Positions 55,501 to 61,250 of a DNA stretch of 64,000 nt are shown in pieces (positions within the stretch are counted from its first letter, which is position 1; each line of letters opens with the position of its first letter). This DNA comes from Siderastrea siderea. Its lineage: Eukaryota > Cnidaria > Anthozoa > Scleractinia > Rhizangiidae. The notes beneath the pieces are model-generated. The model saw nothing but the letters and a program-made list of their open reading frames with translations, did no database searches and had not been told where the DNA came from. The stretch covers positions 35,615,269 to 35,679,268 of the forward strand of contig OZ034975.1 of the NCBI GenBank assembly GCA_964030785.1, read 5' to 3'. A program made the position numbers and the translations under genes.

Positions 55501-57373
55501 CAAAATAACTTGAACTGCCCCTATTAGTCTGGTCAAAATTTATACCATCAAGATTGAAAATGAGCAAACACCAAACACGCTTTAAATTATGGCATAAGTT
55601 TTGCGGATGCGAAGTAAGCCCATTTAAAGTTAGGCGCTTTGAGGAACGCAAAAAACTTGTTTTTCGGACGCTTTTCGGATAAAATAGTCTTAAACCGACA
55701 ACTGCTTCGCTTACTATTGAAAAGTTCTAGGACAAGAAAATCGACAATTGCACAAACCGATCCGACAGTTAAAATTGAAAGCAATTATTCGCCGTAAGTG
55801 ATGCTTGTGCAGTTGCTTTGCGACTGTGCTTTGACCTACTGTTATGAATAAACAAACACAAAATAATAAACAGAGAAATCATTTTTGAAAAAGTTTATTC
55901 GAAAACCCGTAAGTTTATACTTAAATGCAATTCGCATTACACTGTCACAAATCTGAGCTCGTTTTCTAATAATTTTTTGAAGTCAAAAGTAAATGACACA
56001 TTTCTAATGACATAAATTCAATTTCAAAATGTTATTTCTTTGACCGTAATAAATACTCAAAATCATGCACCTTAAACCCTTTAAAAACTTCACTTACTGG
56101 GTTGTGTTTCAGAACAAGGCAAGCTCTCCGCCGTGAAGAAAACAAAGCGATGAGGTCCTTTGAAGGCAGCTTTCGTAACTTGAAGTTTTCGCCTACTACC
56201 AGTATTCTTTTGGACTTTTTCTTTCCATTTATAGGTATTAAATGTTTTTTTCTCAAGTTTAAAACTACAGTACCGTCGAACAATCGTTTTGCTAAATAAA
56301 CTTAAGCTTTTTAAAGAAACCTCTTTTTCAAAAGCGACGATGCTCATGCGATTTCCCGCCAAGAAAACCGCCAGTTGCCCAAAAGCACCGCGCGATTTCC
56401 CGCCAAGAAAAGATGGCATTCCCCACTCCCGGTCGGGTTGCCTTGGGACTTCCCTCCCCCTCCCCCAGAAAAACAAACAAACAAACAAACAAATAAACAA
56501 ATAACAAGATGCTGGTGTAATTACAAATATACGACAGCTGAATATTTCTTGCTGCATTAGTATGGAATGATTAACCCTTTTAAGACTGGGGGGTGGGGGA
56601 ATTCAGCCCGCATGGACTTTGGACGTTCATGACTTTCTTAATAAGGAAGCTTAAGTCACCAAACTTGGTGAATTTTTTGGAAACAATTCGGTATTGACAC
56701 TCTTTGTCCATCAAGTCTGACGTTACTACAGCAACCACTTTCTGTCAGGCGGTTTTTTTCCTGATTTTGATTTTCCCCTTTTCAATGGAAAACTGTATTT
56801 TTCCTGAAGTAACTTAAGTAAACACTTTTAGATCATTTTCGCATCCTTTTATTGCTTTTGATTAGTTTTTGGTCAATTTTGGAGGTTTTGGAAAAAGCAT
56901 GAAATCTAAGCTGGTGGATGCAAGATGGCCGCCATTTGAGAACATGACGTAATTCTTGCGTCATATGACGTCACCAACTCCCGTTGCGGACCCCAAAAGA
57001 AACATTTTCGGACCTTCTATCTGCTCTCTAAGTTTTGTTGTCATAGCTTTAATATTCTCGAGGTTAAAAGGGGGGGGGGGGGGGGGGCAGAATCCGTCGG
57101 CCCTCTGTCCCAGAAGACCAAAAGAAAAGCTCGATCTGAATAGTGTTACACACTGATTAACGCTTTCTTCACTTAGAGCGTGGGGCCTAACCTTTCTCCA
57201 TACACTGGGCGTCTCGTGTTTCAAGGTAGTTTAACATAAATCCACGGTGTCCTTTAGTTTGATGATATTAGAAGCTTAAAATTAAAATTTGTTTGTCTTC
57301 TCAGGAGACGTACGTCAACATGCAAGAATATGACACAAGTGAATACGGTTATATTGACGATCTTTTGGAATAG
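16579..57373 (+). CDS. RTK-B: Ig-Ig-SEA-Ly6/uPAR receptor tyrosine kinase
   Basis: Complete single-pass receptor kinase, 907 residues. Exons: 16579-16654, 16989-17351, 25773-26036, 26616-26740, 33113-33177, 34372-34517, 38075-38293, 40063-40236, 43593-43715, 44353-44374, 44589-44613, 45209-45527, 45638-45748, 47149-47339, 48780-48902, 50447-50517, 50847-50887, 52406-52502, 53438-53537, 57305-57373. The 2724 nt divide exactly into codons. Order: signal peptide 1-25, cysteine-free Ig-like 26-146, Ig 147-234, SEA 235-346, Ly6/uPAR-like 347-477, membrane segment about 489-511, kinase about 596-880, tail 886-907. Marks: GKGAFSQV at 610, Lys 637, HRD at 744, DFG at 764, AYE for APE. The kinase is a close paralogue of RTK-A; the outer half is unrelated. 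SEA plus a three-finger domain in one RTK is a combination I do not know from described families. Ligand unknown. Confidence 0.88.
16655..16988. other. RTK-B intron 1, nothing recognised
   Basis: Short intron without visible repeats or exons. Confidence 0.5.
16989..17351 (+). CDS. RTK-B exon 2, Ig-like domain without cysteines
   Basis: Phase 1-1 exon of about 121 residues. The layout of a V-type Ig fold is recognisable ([27 protein letters not shown]), but there is no cysteine, so the core disulphide is absent. Domain identity is moderate; the exon itself is well supported by TTTCAG and GTAAGT. Confidence 0.8.
17851..18640 (-). pseudogene. LINE reverse transcriptase C-terminus (CR1/L2-like)
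   Basis: A 223-codon open frame (18522 to 17851) encodes the thumb and C-terminal part of a non-[25 protein letters not shown], then [13 protein letters not shown] and the closing [20 protein letters not shown]. Homologous sequence continues upstream to about 18640 with stops. It is a 5'-truncated copy antisense to RTK-B. Confidence 0.8.
19562..19595. repeat. (AAT)n microsatellite
   Basis: Uninterrupted ATA/AAT trinucleotides. Confidence 0.95.
19690..22560 (+). pseudogene. L1/Tx1-type LINE reverse transcriptase relic
   Basis: Fragments in shifting frames give RT motifs in the right order: [20 protein letters not shown] (20360), [20 protein letters not shown] (20570) and [15 protein letters not shown], a truncated palm motif A near 20745, [20 protein letters not shown] (20920) and AFADDLTTF (21050). 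Several frameshifts and stops make it dead. The first ORF and endonuclease are missing. Confidence 0.85.
22609..23275. repeat. Direct repeats in the 3' part of a gag-bearing element
   Basis: Blocks occur twice in the same order: AAACCTGGCAGTAAAAGGGA at about 22609 and 23004, and GAAGCCCCCGGACCCAGCTA at about 22856 and 23151. In between, a GG(C/T)GGTTAGCGGACACACCC motif recurs several times. This resembles a subterminal repeat of a retroelement. Confidence 0.8.
23044..24649 (-). pseudogene. Gag-like gene of a DIRS/Ngaro-type retroelement (broken)
   Basis: Minus-strand frames 24649-24248, 24356-23892 and 23901-23044 join into one protein with shifts. The start is [15 protein letters not shown]-like segment follows ([20 protein letters not shown]). 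The central part has the pattern I associate with DIRS/Ngaro gag proteins ([33 protein letters not shown]), and a CCHC zinc knuckle ends it ([14 protein letters not shown]). No RT or recombinase is attached. The family assignment is tentative. Confidence 0.6.
25773..26036 (+). CDS. RTK-B exon 3, I-set Ig domain
   Basis: Phase 1-1 exon. [20 protein letters not shown], Cys in [17 protein letters not shown], and Cys in [14 protein letters not shown] are textbook I-set features. Acceptor TTTCAG, donor GTAAGT. Confidence 0.93.
26037..26615. other. RTK-B intron 3
   Basis: Contains a decayed tRNA-derived SINE at about 26300-26400. Otherwise no feature. Confidence 0.5.
26300..26400 (+). repeat. Decayed tRNA-derived SINE
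   Basis: AGCTCACTTGGTAGAGCATT resembles a tRNA A box, and GGTTTAATGTC, about 30 bases on, a decayed B box. The tail CAGGCTGAAAAGG fits the coral-type SINE ending in CAAGCCTGAA-like sequence. Confidence 0.6.
26616..26740 (+). CDS. RTK-B exon 4, SEA domain part 1
   Basis: Phase 1-0 exon encoding [20 protein letters not shown] and [20 protein letters not shown]. The WNxxLSDxNSxEF pattern is the N-terminal helix region of SEA domains. Donor GTAAGT. Confidence 0.85.
26741..27609. other. RTK-B intron 4, part before the hAT-type element
   Basis: No gene or clear repeat. The last eight bases (ATTTTAAC) are the left target duplication of the inserted element. Confidence 0.5.
29641..30230. repeat. 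Direct repeat pair within the hAT-type element
   Basis: Two copies of about 180 bp (about 29641-29819 and 30045-30230) share blocks such as ATAGTTACATACTTGGGCTT and TACTAATTACATGAATGC. The TTAA-type element 29824-30040 sits between them. Confidence 0.75.
29824..30040. mobile_element. TTAA-flanked miniature element (CCCCTTTACTCC ends)
   Basis: TTAA at 29820-29823 and 30041-30044. The left end CCCCTTTACTCC and right end GGGGTGAAAGGG are imperfect inverted repeats beginning with CCC, as in piggyBac-type elements. Confidence 0.7.
30665..31673. mobile_element. Tc1/mariner-type element, 1.0 kb, nested
   Basis: CAGTACCATTCAAAAGTAAG at the left matches the complement of CTTACTTTTGAATGGTGCTG at the right, each next to a TA. 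That is the target and end type of Tc1/mariner. No transposase is visible. Confidence 0.8.
31918..32070. mobile_element. pogo/Tigger-like miniature element
   Basis: CAGTGGAATCCCGATTTTTT at the left corresponds to the complement of GAAATCAGGATTCTACT at the right, with TA near both sides. The ends resemble Tigger-type inverted repeats. Confidence 0.6.
32384..32760. repeat. Diverged tandem duplication, about 160-bp units
   Basis: TCCAGCACTTT...CGAGTGTTAATTACCTTCCC recurs at about 32388 and 32598, and both units end with TCACGAGA(G/A)GCAAAAGTTTGA. Part of the hAT-type element. Confidence 0.75.
33113..33177 (+). CDS. RTK-B exon 5, SEA domain part 2
   Basis: Phase 0-2 exon of 65 nt encoding [20 protein letters not shown] plus F. 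Donor GTAAGT. It joins the preceding and following SEA exons in frame. Confidence 0.8.
33178..34371. other. RTK-B intron 5
   Basis: Contains an X-box-like GTTGCCATAGCAAC at 33259-33272. No gene or repeat identified otherwise. Confidence 0.45.
34372..34517 (+). CDS. RTK-B exon 6, SEA domain part 3 with cleavage motif
   Basis: Phase 2-1 exon: [20 protein letters not shown], then [18 protein letters not shown]. The GSV at the turn is where SEA domains that cleave themselves are cut (G/S), and the following VELLFD and GPFTVD strands are typical. The donor GTTTGA is weak, but the phase fits. Confidence 0.85.
34840..35341 (+). mobile_element. TTAA-type miniature element, family A, copy 2
   Basis: Aligns with 1-476 and 47964-48535 from the ACGTCATTAGCTTAACAGAT block to the right end (AATAGGG followed by TTAA at 35342-35345). 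The left end is eroded. Confidence 0.75.
35990..37190 (-). pseudogene. CR1/L2-like LINE RT relic with internal deletion
   Basis: On the minus strand: RT finger region upstream (about 36780), QSGFR-type motif ([20 protein letters not shown]), palm segment [20 protein letters not shown], then a jump to [20 protein letters not shown] and [12 protein letters not shown]. The GIPQGS and YADD region is deleted, and stops and shifts are frequent. Confidence 0.75.
38075..38293 (+). CDS. RTK-B exon 7, Ly6/uPAR-type domain part 1
   Basis: Phase 1-1 exon with seven cysteines: LTCNSCGG opens the domain (CxxC as in Ly6 domains), then LCNS, QPCS, THCYT, and RGCINC. HCY and RGC fit loops 2 and 3 of three-finger domains. 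The donor GTTAAA is weak, but the phase and the following exon fit. Confidence 0.8.
38294..40062. other. RTK-B intron 7, with minisatellite
   Basis: The first 780 bases show nothing clear apart from a few GT-rich tracts; the 58-bp minisatellite occupies 39081-39870. Confidence 0.6.
39081..39870. repeat. 58-bp minisatellite, 13 units plus a partial
   Basis: Unit starts ATTCGGTGAAGTATGATCAC and ends ATTGATTGTTTTTCATA; repeats begin at 39081 and every 58 bases to 39835. Units 6-7 and 8-9 form a nearly exact dimer repeat. The centre (TCACCCGGCCGGTGA) is almost palindromic. No spacers differ in the CRISPR manner. Confidence 0.95.
40063..40236 (+). CDS. RTK-B exon 8, Ly6/uPAR-type domain part 2
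   Basis: Phase 1-1 exon: [20 protein letters not shown], then [16 protein letters not shown], the CC-x4-CN ending that defines Ly6/uPAR and related three-finger domains. A Ser/Thr-rich stalk ([19 protein letters not shown]) follows. Donor GTAATA, directly before an (AT)n tract. Confidence 0.88.
40240..40281. repeat. (AT)n microsatellite
   Basis: AT dinucleotides starting four bases after the exon 8 boundary. Confidence 0.95.
40541..40590. repeat. (TTA)n microsatellite
   Basis: Trinucleotide repeat without interruption. Confidence 0.95.
41143..42290 (+). pseudogene. Crypton-type tyrosine recombinase (DUF3504-like), broken
   Basis: Three consecutive frames on one strand belong together: 41143-41556 ([15 protein letters not shown]..., [15 protein letters not shown]), 41568-41816 ([33 protein letters not shown]) and 41954-42142 ([34 protein letters not shown]). 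This is the order of the DUF3504 family derived from Crypton recombinases. The arginine and tyrosine of the catalytic core remain, but the expected histidines (YTNH and SGH contexts) read Tyr and Leu. With its shifts and stops it is inactive. Confidence 0.82.
42585..42724. mobile_element. Foldback miniature element
   Basis: TAATGACTGGTCCCTCGGGA at the left pairs with TCCCTCGGGACCAGTCATTT at the right, and the arms continue (CAGTTAATTTTGTTT, TCTCAATGTTTCCC) to a centre at about 42653. It forms one nearly perfect hairpin. Confidence 0.9.
43593..43715 (+). CDS. RTK-B exon 9, transmembrane segment
   Basis: Phase 1-1 exon. The hydrophobic run [17 protein letters not shown] is followed by RLRRSMK, a positive stop-transfer. 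Acceptor CTTAAG, donor GTGAAC. Confidence 0.9.
43716..44352. other. RTK-B intron 9, nothing recognised
   Basis: Poly(A) stretch near 44041-44051; no gene or repeat identified. Confidence 0.45.
44353..44374 (+). CDS. RTK-B exon 10, 22-nt juxtamembrane mini-exon
   Basis: Phase 1-2: encodes PSKDKG plus split codons. It follows CTATTTGCAG and precedes GTAAAA. It is required, with the next mini-exon, to bring the frame from phase 1 to phase 0. Confidence 0.65.
44589..44613 (+). CDS. RTK-B exon 11, 25-nt juxtamembrane mini-exon
   Basis: Phase 2-0: encodes FSQHQNGK, similar to FDAHGK of the RTK-A mini-exon. Acceptor GTTCTAG, donor GTGAAA. Confidence 0.68.
44614..45208. other. RTK-B intron 11, nothing recognised
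   Basis: A 130-codon minus-strand frame (44690-45082) has no recognised motif. No repeat seen. Confidence 0.45.
45209..45527 (+). CDS. RTK-B exon 12, juxtamembrane and kinase N-lobe
   Basis: Phase 0-1 exon. It has acidic, proline-rich juxtamembrane sequence with tyrosines ([18 protein letters not shown] is a possible SH2 site), then [20 protein letters not shown] with the glycine loop and VAVKMLK. It is 60 nt longer than the RTK-A exon, all in the juxtamembrane part. Confidence 0.92.
45638..45748 (+). CDS. RTK-B exon 13, kinase alphaC region
   Basis: Phase 1-1 exon of 111 nt: [20 protein letters not shown] and [12 protein letters not shown]. Nearly the same protein as RTK-A. Confidence 0.93.
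45749..46738. other. RTK-B intron 13, left part
   Basis: No clear feature; purine-rich at 46105-46180. Confidence 0.45.
46739..47121. mobile_element. PIF/Harbinger-type miniature element with CCCGGG palindromes
   Basis: Ends GGCTGCGTTTACATGAG and CTTGTAAACAGGGCC are flanked by TTA (46736-46738 and 47122-47124), the 3-bp target type of Harbinger elements. Inside, TTTCATCCCGGGATGA and similar palindromes recur about seven times. The element ends 27 bases before an RTK-B exon. Confidence 0.8.
47149..47339 (+). CDS. RTK-B exon 14, kinase hinge and insert
   Basis: Phase 1-0 exon of 191 nt: [20 protein letters not shown] hinge, insert [20 protein letters not shown], alpha[17 protein letters not shown]. 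Donor GTAAGT. Confidence 0.94.
47590..47747 (-). repeat. tRNA-derived SINE
   Basis: Minus-strand sequence has an A box (TGGCGCAGTGGTGAGAGC) and a B box (GGGTTCCAGTC) spaced as in a tRNA, preceded by GGA and followed by a non-tRNA body. The acceptor stem does not close, so it is a SINE head rather than a functional tRNA. Confidence 0.75.
47964..48535 (+). mobile_element. TTAA-type miniature element, family A, complete copy
   Basis: TTAA at 47960-47963 and 48536-48539 flank 14-bp inverted ends CCCTATTCTGCCTG and CAGGCAGAATAGGG. CCC-ended repeats with TTAA targets are typical of piggyBac-type miniature elements. Contains a poly(C) run near 48506-48522. Confidence 0.88.
48780..48902 (+). CDS. 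RTK-B exon 15, catalytic loop and DFG
   Basis: Phase 0-0 exon of 123 nt: [28 protein letters not shown], activation loop with one tyrosine (DNIYT). Donor GTACGA. Confidence 0.95.
48903..50446. other. RTK-B intron 15
   Basis: Mostly miniature-element sequence: an outer pair of ends near 49174 (AGACCCGTTCCC) and 50258 (GACGAGGGCC), next to TTA/TTAA, and the clearer element at 49664-50038 inside it. Flanks show nothing else. Confidence 0.5.
49664..50038. mobile_element. Miniature element with GGGTGCGTTCTTT ends
   Basis: GGGTGCGTTCTTTCTGGACT at the left corresponds to the complement of AGTTCCAAAAGAATGCACCC at the right. Inside, GGAATAG and CGGAAT motifs recur in both orientations. No coding capacity. 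Confidence 0.75.
50447..50517 (+). CDS. RTK-B exon 16, activation segment end
   Basis: Phase 0-2 exon of 71 nt: [20 protein letters not shown] and QSDV. AYE replaces APE. Donor GTAAGT. Confidence 0.93.
50518..50846. other. RTK-B intron 16, nothing recognised
   Basis: AT-rich; no feature seen. Confidence 0.5.
50847..50887 (+). CDS. RTK-B exon 17, kinase alphaF
   Basis: Phase 2-1 exon of 41 nt: [14 protein letters not shown]. Acceptor TTTTAG, donor GTAAGA. Confidence 0.93.
50888..52405. other. RTK-B intron 17
   Basis: Largely unrecognised. Between about 52040 and 52270, GTTGCG/CGCAAC motifs recur in both orientations, suggesting a decayed foldback element. Confidence 0.4.
52406..52502 (+). 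CDS. RTK-B exon 18, kinase C-lobe GGSPYP
   Basis: Phase 1-2 exon of 97 nt: [20 protein letters not shown] and [13 protein letters not shown]. Donor GTAAGT. Confidence 0.94.
52627..52829. repeat. (AATG)n-(GGAT)n-(AATG)n microsatellite
   Basis: About 200 bp of tetranucleotide repeats with a block change from AATG to GGAT at about 52713 and back at about 52802. The long His/Ser/Ile-rich minus-strand frames are translations of this repeat. Confidence 0.95.
52880..53095 (-). repeat. tRNA-derived SINE
   Basis: The minus strand starts near 53095 with GAGCGTGGCTAAGTGGATGG (A box) and, about 45 bases on, CCCGAGTTCAAATC (B box), followed by an unrelated body. The tRNA part does not fold completely. 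Confidence 0.7.
53438..53537 (+). CDS. RTK-B exon 19, kinase C-lobe end
   Basis: Phase 2-0 exon of 100 nt: [20 protein letters not shown] and [13 protein letters not shown]. Donor GTATGT. Confidence 0.94.
53735..54761. mobile_element. Inverted-repeat element with CACGGTGGGGCCA ends
   Basis: CACGGTGGGGCCA at the left and TGGCCCCACCGTG at the right are exact inverted repeats about 1.03 kb apart. The interior has many TGACGTCA-like motifs and no coding sequence. The target duplication is unclear. Confidence 0.75.
54869..54914. repeat. Short inverted repeat
   Basis: AGGGTGTTAATCATTC and GAATGATTAACACCCT flank a short loop of about 13 bases. A half-site (GGAATGATTAACCC) occurs at 56563. Confidence 0.85.
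57305..57373 (+). CDS. RTK-B exon 20, C-terminal tail
   Basis: Phase 0 exon ending in [23 protein letters not shown] plus LE. YVNM fits both PI3-kinase p85 (YxxM) and Grb2 (YxN) SH2 sites; RTK-A has YVNL. Three more tyrosines follow. Acceptor CTTCTCAG. Confidence 0.92.
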   Translation, partial: ETYVNMQEYDTSEYGYIDDLLE

Positions 57374-57549
57374 GAGGTAGAAAGAGCTGCAAAAAATCCC
57401 TCTTTGGTCTCCCGATGGTGAAAGAATGAGCCATAAGGGCAACGAATTATAAACAATATTTAGAAACCAGCAGTTAGTAGACAGTTATGAGAGGCGGTTG
57501 CTTGAAATATTTGAATTATATTCTACATAGAATCTAGGACACTAAAAGC

Positions 57550-57555
57550 AATAAA
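57550..57555 (+). terminator. Candidate poly(A) signal of RTK-B
   Basis: AATAAA about 175 bases after the stop; a second AATAAA lies near 57642. Confidence 0.5.
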
Positions 57556-57787
57556 TGTTATTAGATAATGTAGATAATAGGTAAATTACTTTTGCAAAGT
57601 TAGTGGTAAGTTTAGAAAAGACGACAAGAGAAAGTGACTCCAATAAATGTTAACAAACACACTCACTCTCTCCCTCCCTCCCCATCTTACAGACTCAAAA
57701 TTAATTTGAAACTTGCTCAGCGAATTATCCGCATACATTCGCAAAATTTCTCTTCAACTCGACAGAATTGAAAAAGGAGTAAATTAA

Positions 57788-58399
57788 CCCTCGGACGTAC
57801 AAGCCAAGTCACACGCCCACCGTGGTAGAAGGCGGGGGAGGGGGTTTATGGAAACTCCTCCCTTAGGTTTTCTCTACGTTACAATGTTTCGAAAAGATTT
57901 TACCTTTAGTGGAAAGCCTGTGACGTGCTCTACAAAATGAGGTACATATTATGGGTTGCCGCGCTGTCGGAGACATGTGCGTCATCCAAGATGGCCGCCA
58001 TTTTGGGCCCCATCTTTGATTTTACCGAAAATGAGAAATTGTCAGAAAACGTAAAAAATTGGAAGTTTTTGATGCTGAACATGTACAATATAAAGTAATT
58101 AAACATTTTGCTGCTTTTTGTTAACATTTTGTGCATTTTTCACCTAAGAAGGGCAAAAACACGCATTTTTCTTGAACAATGGCTTGACCACCTGTTACGT
58201 ATGCCGTGATATCTTGTAACCATAGCAACCTATTGTCACCAAACTTGTGTCAAAATGTGTCTAAGGGATATGCATACAGCTACTGAAAACGGCAGGTGTA
58301 CATTATAATTCGTCTTCGAAAAGTTCAAGAAAAACCTTATAGGGGGGGGGGGGGTTCATCCACCCCTCCCCCTTCCCAACCGCTTGTACGCCGAAGGGG
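57788..58399. mobile_element. TTAA-type miniature element (CCCTCGGACGTACAAGC ends)
   Basis: TTAA at 57784-57787 and 58400-58403. CCCTCGGACGTACAAGC at the left and GCTTGTACGCCGAAGGGG at the right are inverted repeats. Contains AAGATGGCCGCCATTTTGG and poly(G); no coding sequence. Confidence 0.85.
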
Positions 58400-58403
58400 T
58401 TAA

Positions 58404-59310
58404 ACGAAGCTTCAAACTTACAGGTAACCGTTTTTAAAAGACAAAACCACAAAAAAGTGCAAAACTATAGTGTTATACTGATCACTGCCAGCTTTACACA
58501 TGTCGTAGTAATTTACGTCTGGGTATCTTGAAGTTCCTATTTATCTCTATTCTGTAAATCAGCCAGTATAATTTATTAGTCATGTGCTTGTTGACGCGGC
58601 CTTTAACTGAATGTGAAGCTAGAGACAGGTAGAGTTGAGTATGCTTTGATACAGACGCCCCTCCTTCTTATGTCCGTTGATGTCGCGTTTTTGTTCAGAT
58701 CACATGTTCAGATCATTTAGCGCGCTACTCACGGCTAAAGGGCATATAATGCGTTCATGCATTCAACCCTCCCCTGGGTACGCCCCTGTGCAACGCCATT
58801 GGAATGTTTATTCTAGGAAGTTCTCTTTAGATACAGCCGTGACCTGGTTGTTACCAAAGTGATAGCACTTGTTGAGCAATTATGCCTTTTGCTTCTATTT
58901 TGTTATCATTAAAACCGTCATTTACTCGCATCAGTTGTTGCTTCTATGTTTCTTTCTGTCGAGTCAGCCAAGTGTATTTAATATTATGTTAATAGACTTA
59001 AAATAAAGAATTATTTACTGGAACCAGAATTTTTTTCTGAGTTTCCTCTCTCCACACATCATTCTTTTTTCATTAAAAAAAAAACTAAAATAAGCTTTAG
59101 GGATATTAGGAACAGGCAATCCAAGCAGTTCGTAGGGCAGTTGGCGAAGTCAAAATTACAAATTTGAACAACGAAGGCCGGTTTATAGACAAGTGTATGT
59201 ACAACATCAGTAATATCACTCCTTGTTCAAGTATTCATGTCCACTTACTGTTCCTGTCCAAATACCGTTTGATTCAAGATTCTTCTCTTGTCCATATTCC
59301 CTTGATTTCG
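58404..59310. other. Intergenic, nothing recognised
   Basis: AT-rich with short motif-free open frames. Confidence 0.45.
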
Positions 59311-61250
59311 GAATGTCTGTAAAACCCGGAACAGCCCCGGAACACCCCGGAACACCCCGGAACACCCCTGGAACACCCCGGAACATCCCCGGAACACCCC
59401 CGGAACAGCCCGGAACAACCCCAGAACACCCCTGGAACATCCCATAATACCCCGGAACATCCCATAATGCCCCGGAATACCCTCAATACAGCCAGGAACA
59501 CTCTTGAACACCAAAAATAGTGGTCAGCGGTCAGACCGCTCACGCATAGACTGACCCGAGGACCTCCGAAGATTAACGAAGATTTGCCAATTTTTCCGAA
59601 GACCTTTGCGGATCACCCGAAGACAAAATGACAAAAATAAAAAAAAATAACATTGGTGTCCTTTAGATCAACAAAGATTTGATTTTGAATATTTCAATTC
59701 AATTATTGAAGTTGTTGTAACTCATGCGAGATTTGCATTATAACTCTCGACAAACCGATGTGACGTCTATAAGTGAAATTCTGGGGGTGGGCATCCCGAA
59801 TAATAATCCAATTCACCATATAACACGTCATTGCGTGACAGATTTTGAACGCAAAACAAAACAGATTTTGCAGGCTGCTAAACGTCTAGAGCATTTATTT
59901 TGTTTCCGTAAAGGCTGTTCCTTTTCAATTTATGTAGCTAGTACCACCGTATTTTCTCAATAAGTGCCCCACTTGCTGTTTAATACTGTACGAACTGTGC
60001 AAAGAAACACCACCGCTCCTTCTAAAGACCAATTAGAAAAATGTTTGAATAGTTTTGAGAAGTAAGTTGTAACTCAAGCTTTATCGCAACGTATAAAGTT
60101 GGCTTATTGAGGGAGCACACGAACTTTGAAAAGTTCAAGGAAATGTAATATGTACTCTCATCGTTGATATATTTTCCTTTTTTCGTTTACTGAATTTTTT
60201 CTCTTAAAGTCTAACTAGATCTTGTGAAAGTAAATAAAATACTTGTTCCTTTTCTCGCTATAAGAGTGTAAACTAGTTCGATCCTTTTGCTCCCGGGTTA
60301 CGTTGTGACATCCTACATTATAAGCCCTCGGATACCTCTATAAAATTATAGTGAGTACTTTTTTGCAGGCACACATTTCTCCTACTCATTTATCTTCCGA
60401 GCTACGCTCTTTTCTTAATAACCAAAAATATATGCAGGCCTAACTGCAAAAACGTTGTCATTCAAATATGACAAGAGAAAGCTTCAAGATGGGAATTTAT
60501 TAGACATGGAAAAACGTTCTCGGATTTTAACATTCCTGAAGCACTCATGCACTACGGTATGATACTTCAAATTAATAAAAACTGAAGTTTTTTAAATGAG
60601 GTGTATATATCAGCGTAACGTACCGGCGGCCAAACATTTTCCATGCGCCTGTGCAAATAAAACGATGACGATCGTGTGACCTCTGAATAAAGACCTTATA
60701 GCATTGCGTGAGACTGTATCATTTGGCTTTGTTATGTCCTTGAGGTCCCACCTGTTTTTTGAACGTGCGTGATAATGCAAACCTCGTACGAGAAAAATCA
60801 ATGCAGAATTAACAGTTCAACTGTCACATTTTCATATCACTGAAAATCTTAAGTTATTGATATGAAGGTCACGTGCATGATATATTTTTTCCATTAATTA
60901 ATGGTTTTTTCGCTGTTCTTAAAAGCTTCGAAAATATTCCGAGGCATTCTTGAAATGCTCGGAAATCTCAGGGTGATCTGCAAAAGTCTTATGAAGAATT
61001 GGGAATCTTCGGAGGTCTTCAGCTTAGTCAATTCGTGAGCAGTCTGACCGCTGACCACTATTTTTGGTGTTCCGGGGGTGTTCCTTGCTGTTTCGAGGGT
61101 GTTCCGGTGTAATATGGGATGTTCCAGGGGTGTTCCGGGGTTGTTCCGGGTTGTTCCGGGGTGTTCCGGGGGTGTTCCAGGGATGTTCCGGGGCGTTCCG
61201 GGGGTGTTCCGGGGTGTTCCGGGGTATTCCTGGTTTTACAGACACCCTTG
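59311..61250. mobile_element. Non-autonomous element with decamer-array inverted ends
   Basis: Left and right arms are inverted copies: GTCTGTAAAACCC then a GGAACACCCC decamer array (59326-59511), then AAAAATAGTGGTCAGCGGTC on the left; the complement of all three in mirrored order on the right (array 61066-61231). Farther in, CCTCCGAAGATT and GCGGATCACCC blocks also pair across (to about 59780 and 60770). The decamer variants differ between the two arms. No transposase is visible. Confidence 0.8.

Larger units (their letters stand above)
53538..57304. other. RTK-B intron 19
   Basis: Contains an inverted-repeat element (53735-54761), a short perfect hairpin (54869-54914), poly(G) near 57070-57087, and otherwise AT-rich sequence. 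At 56572 a left end like TTAACCCTTTTAAGACTGG suggests another TTAA-type element, but its right end was not found. Confidence 0.5.

Noticed and set aside
56090..56557. 155-codon minus-strand frame in RTK-B intron 19
   Set aside because: Low-complexity sequence with no recognisable motif.
54869..56577. A 1.7-kb element bounded by AGGGTGTTAATCATTCC and GGAATGATTAACCC
   Set aside because: The left end is itself a complete hairpin and the right half-site also matches as a direct copy; no target duplication, so not called as one element.
59216..59543. VPGVFRG-like repetitive proteins in several frames
   Set aside because: They come from the GGAACACCCC decamer array and occur in several frames on both strands; the same at 61024-61264.
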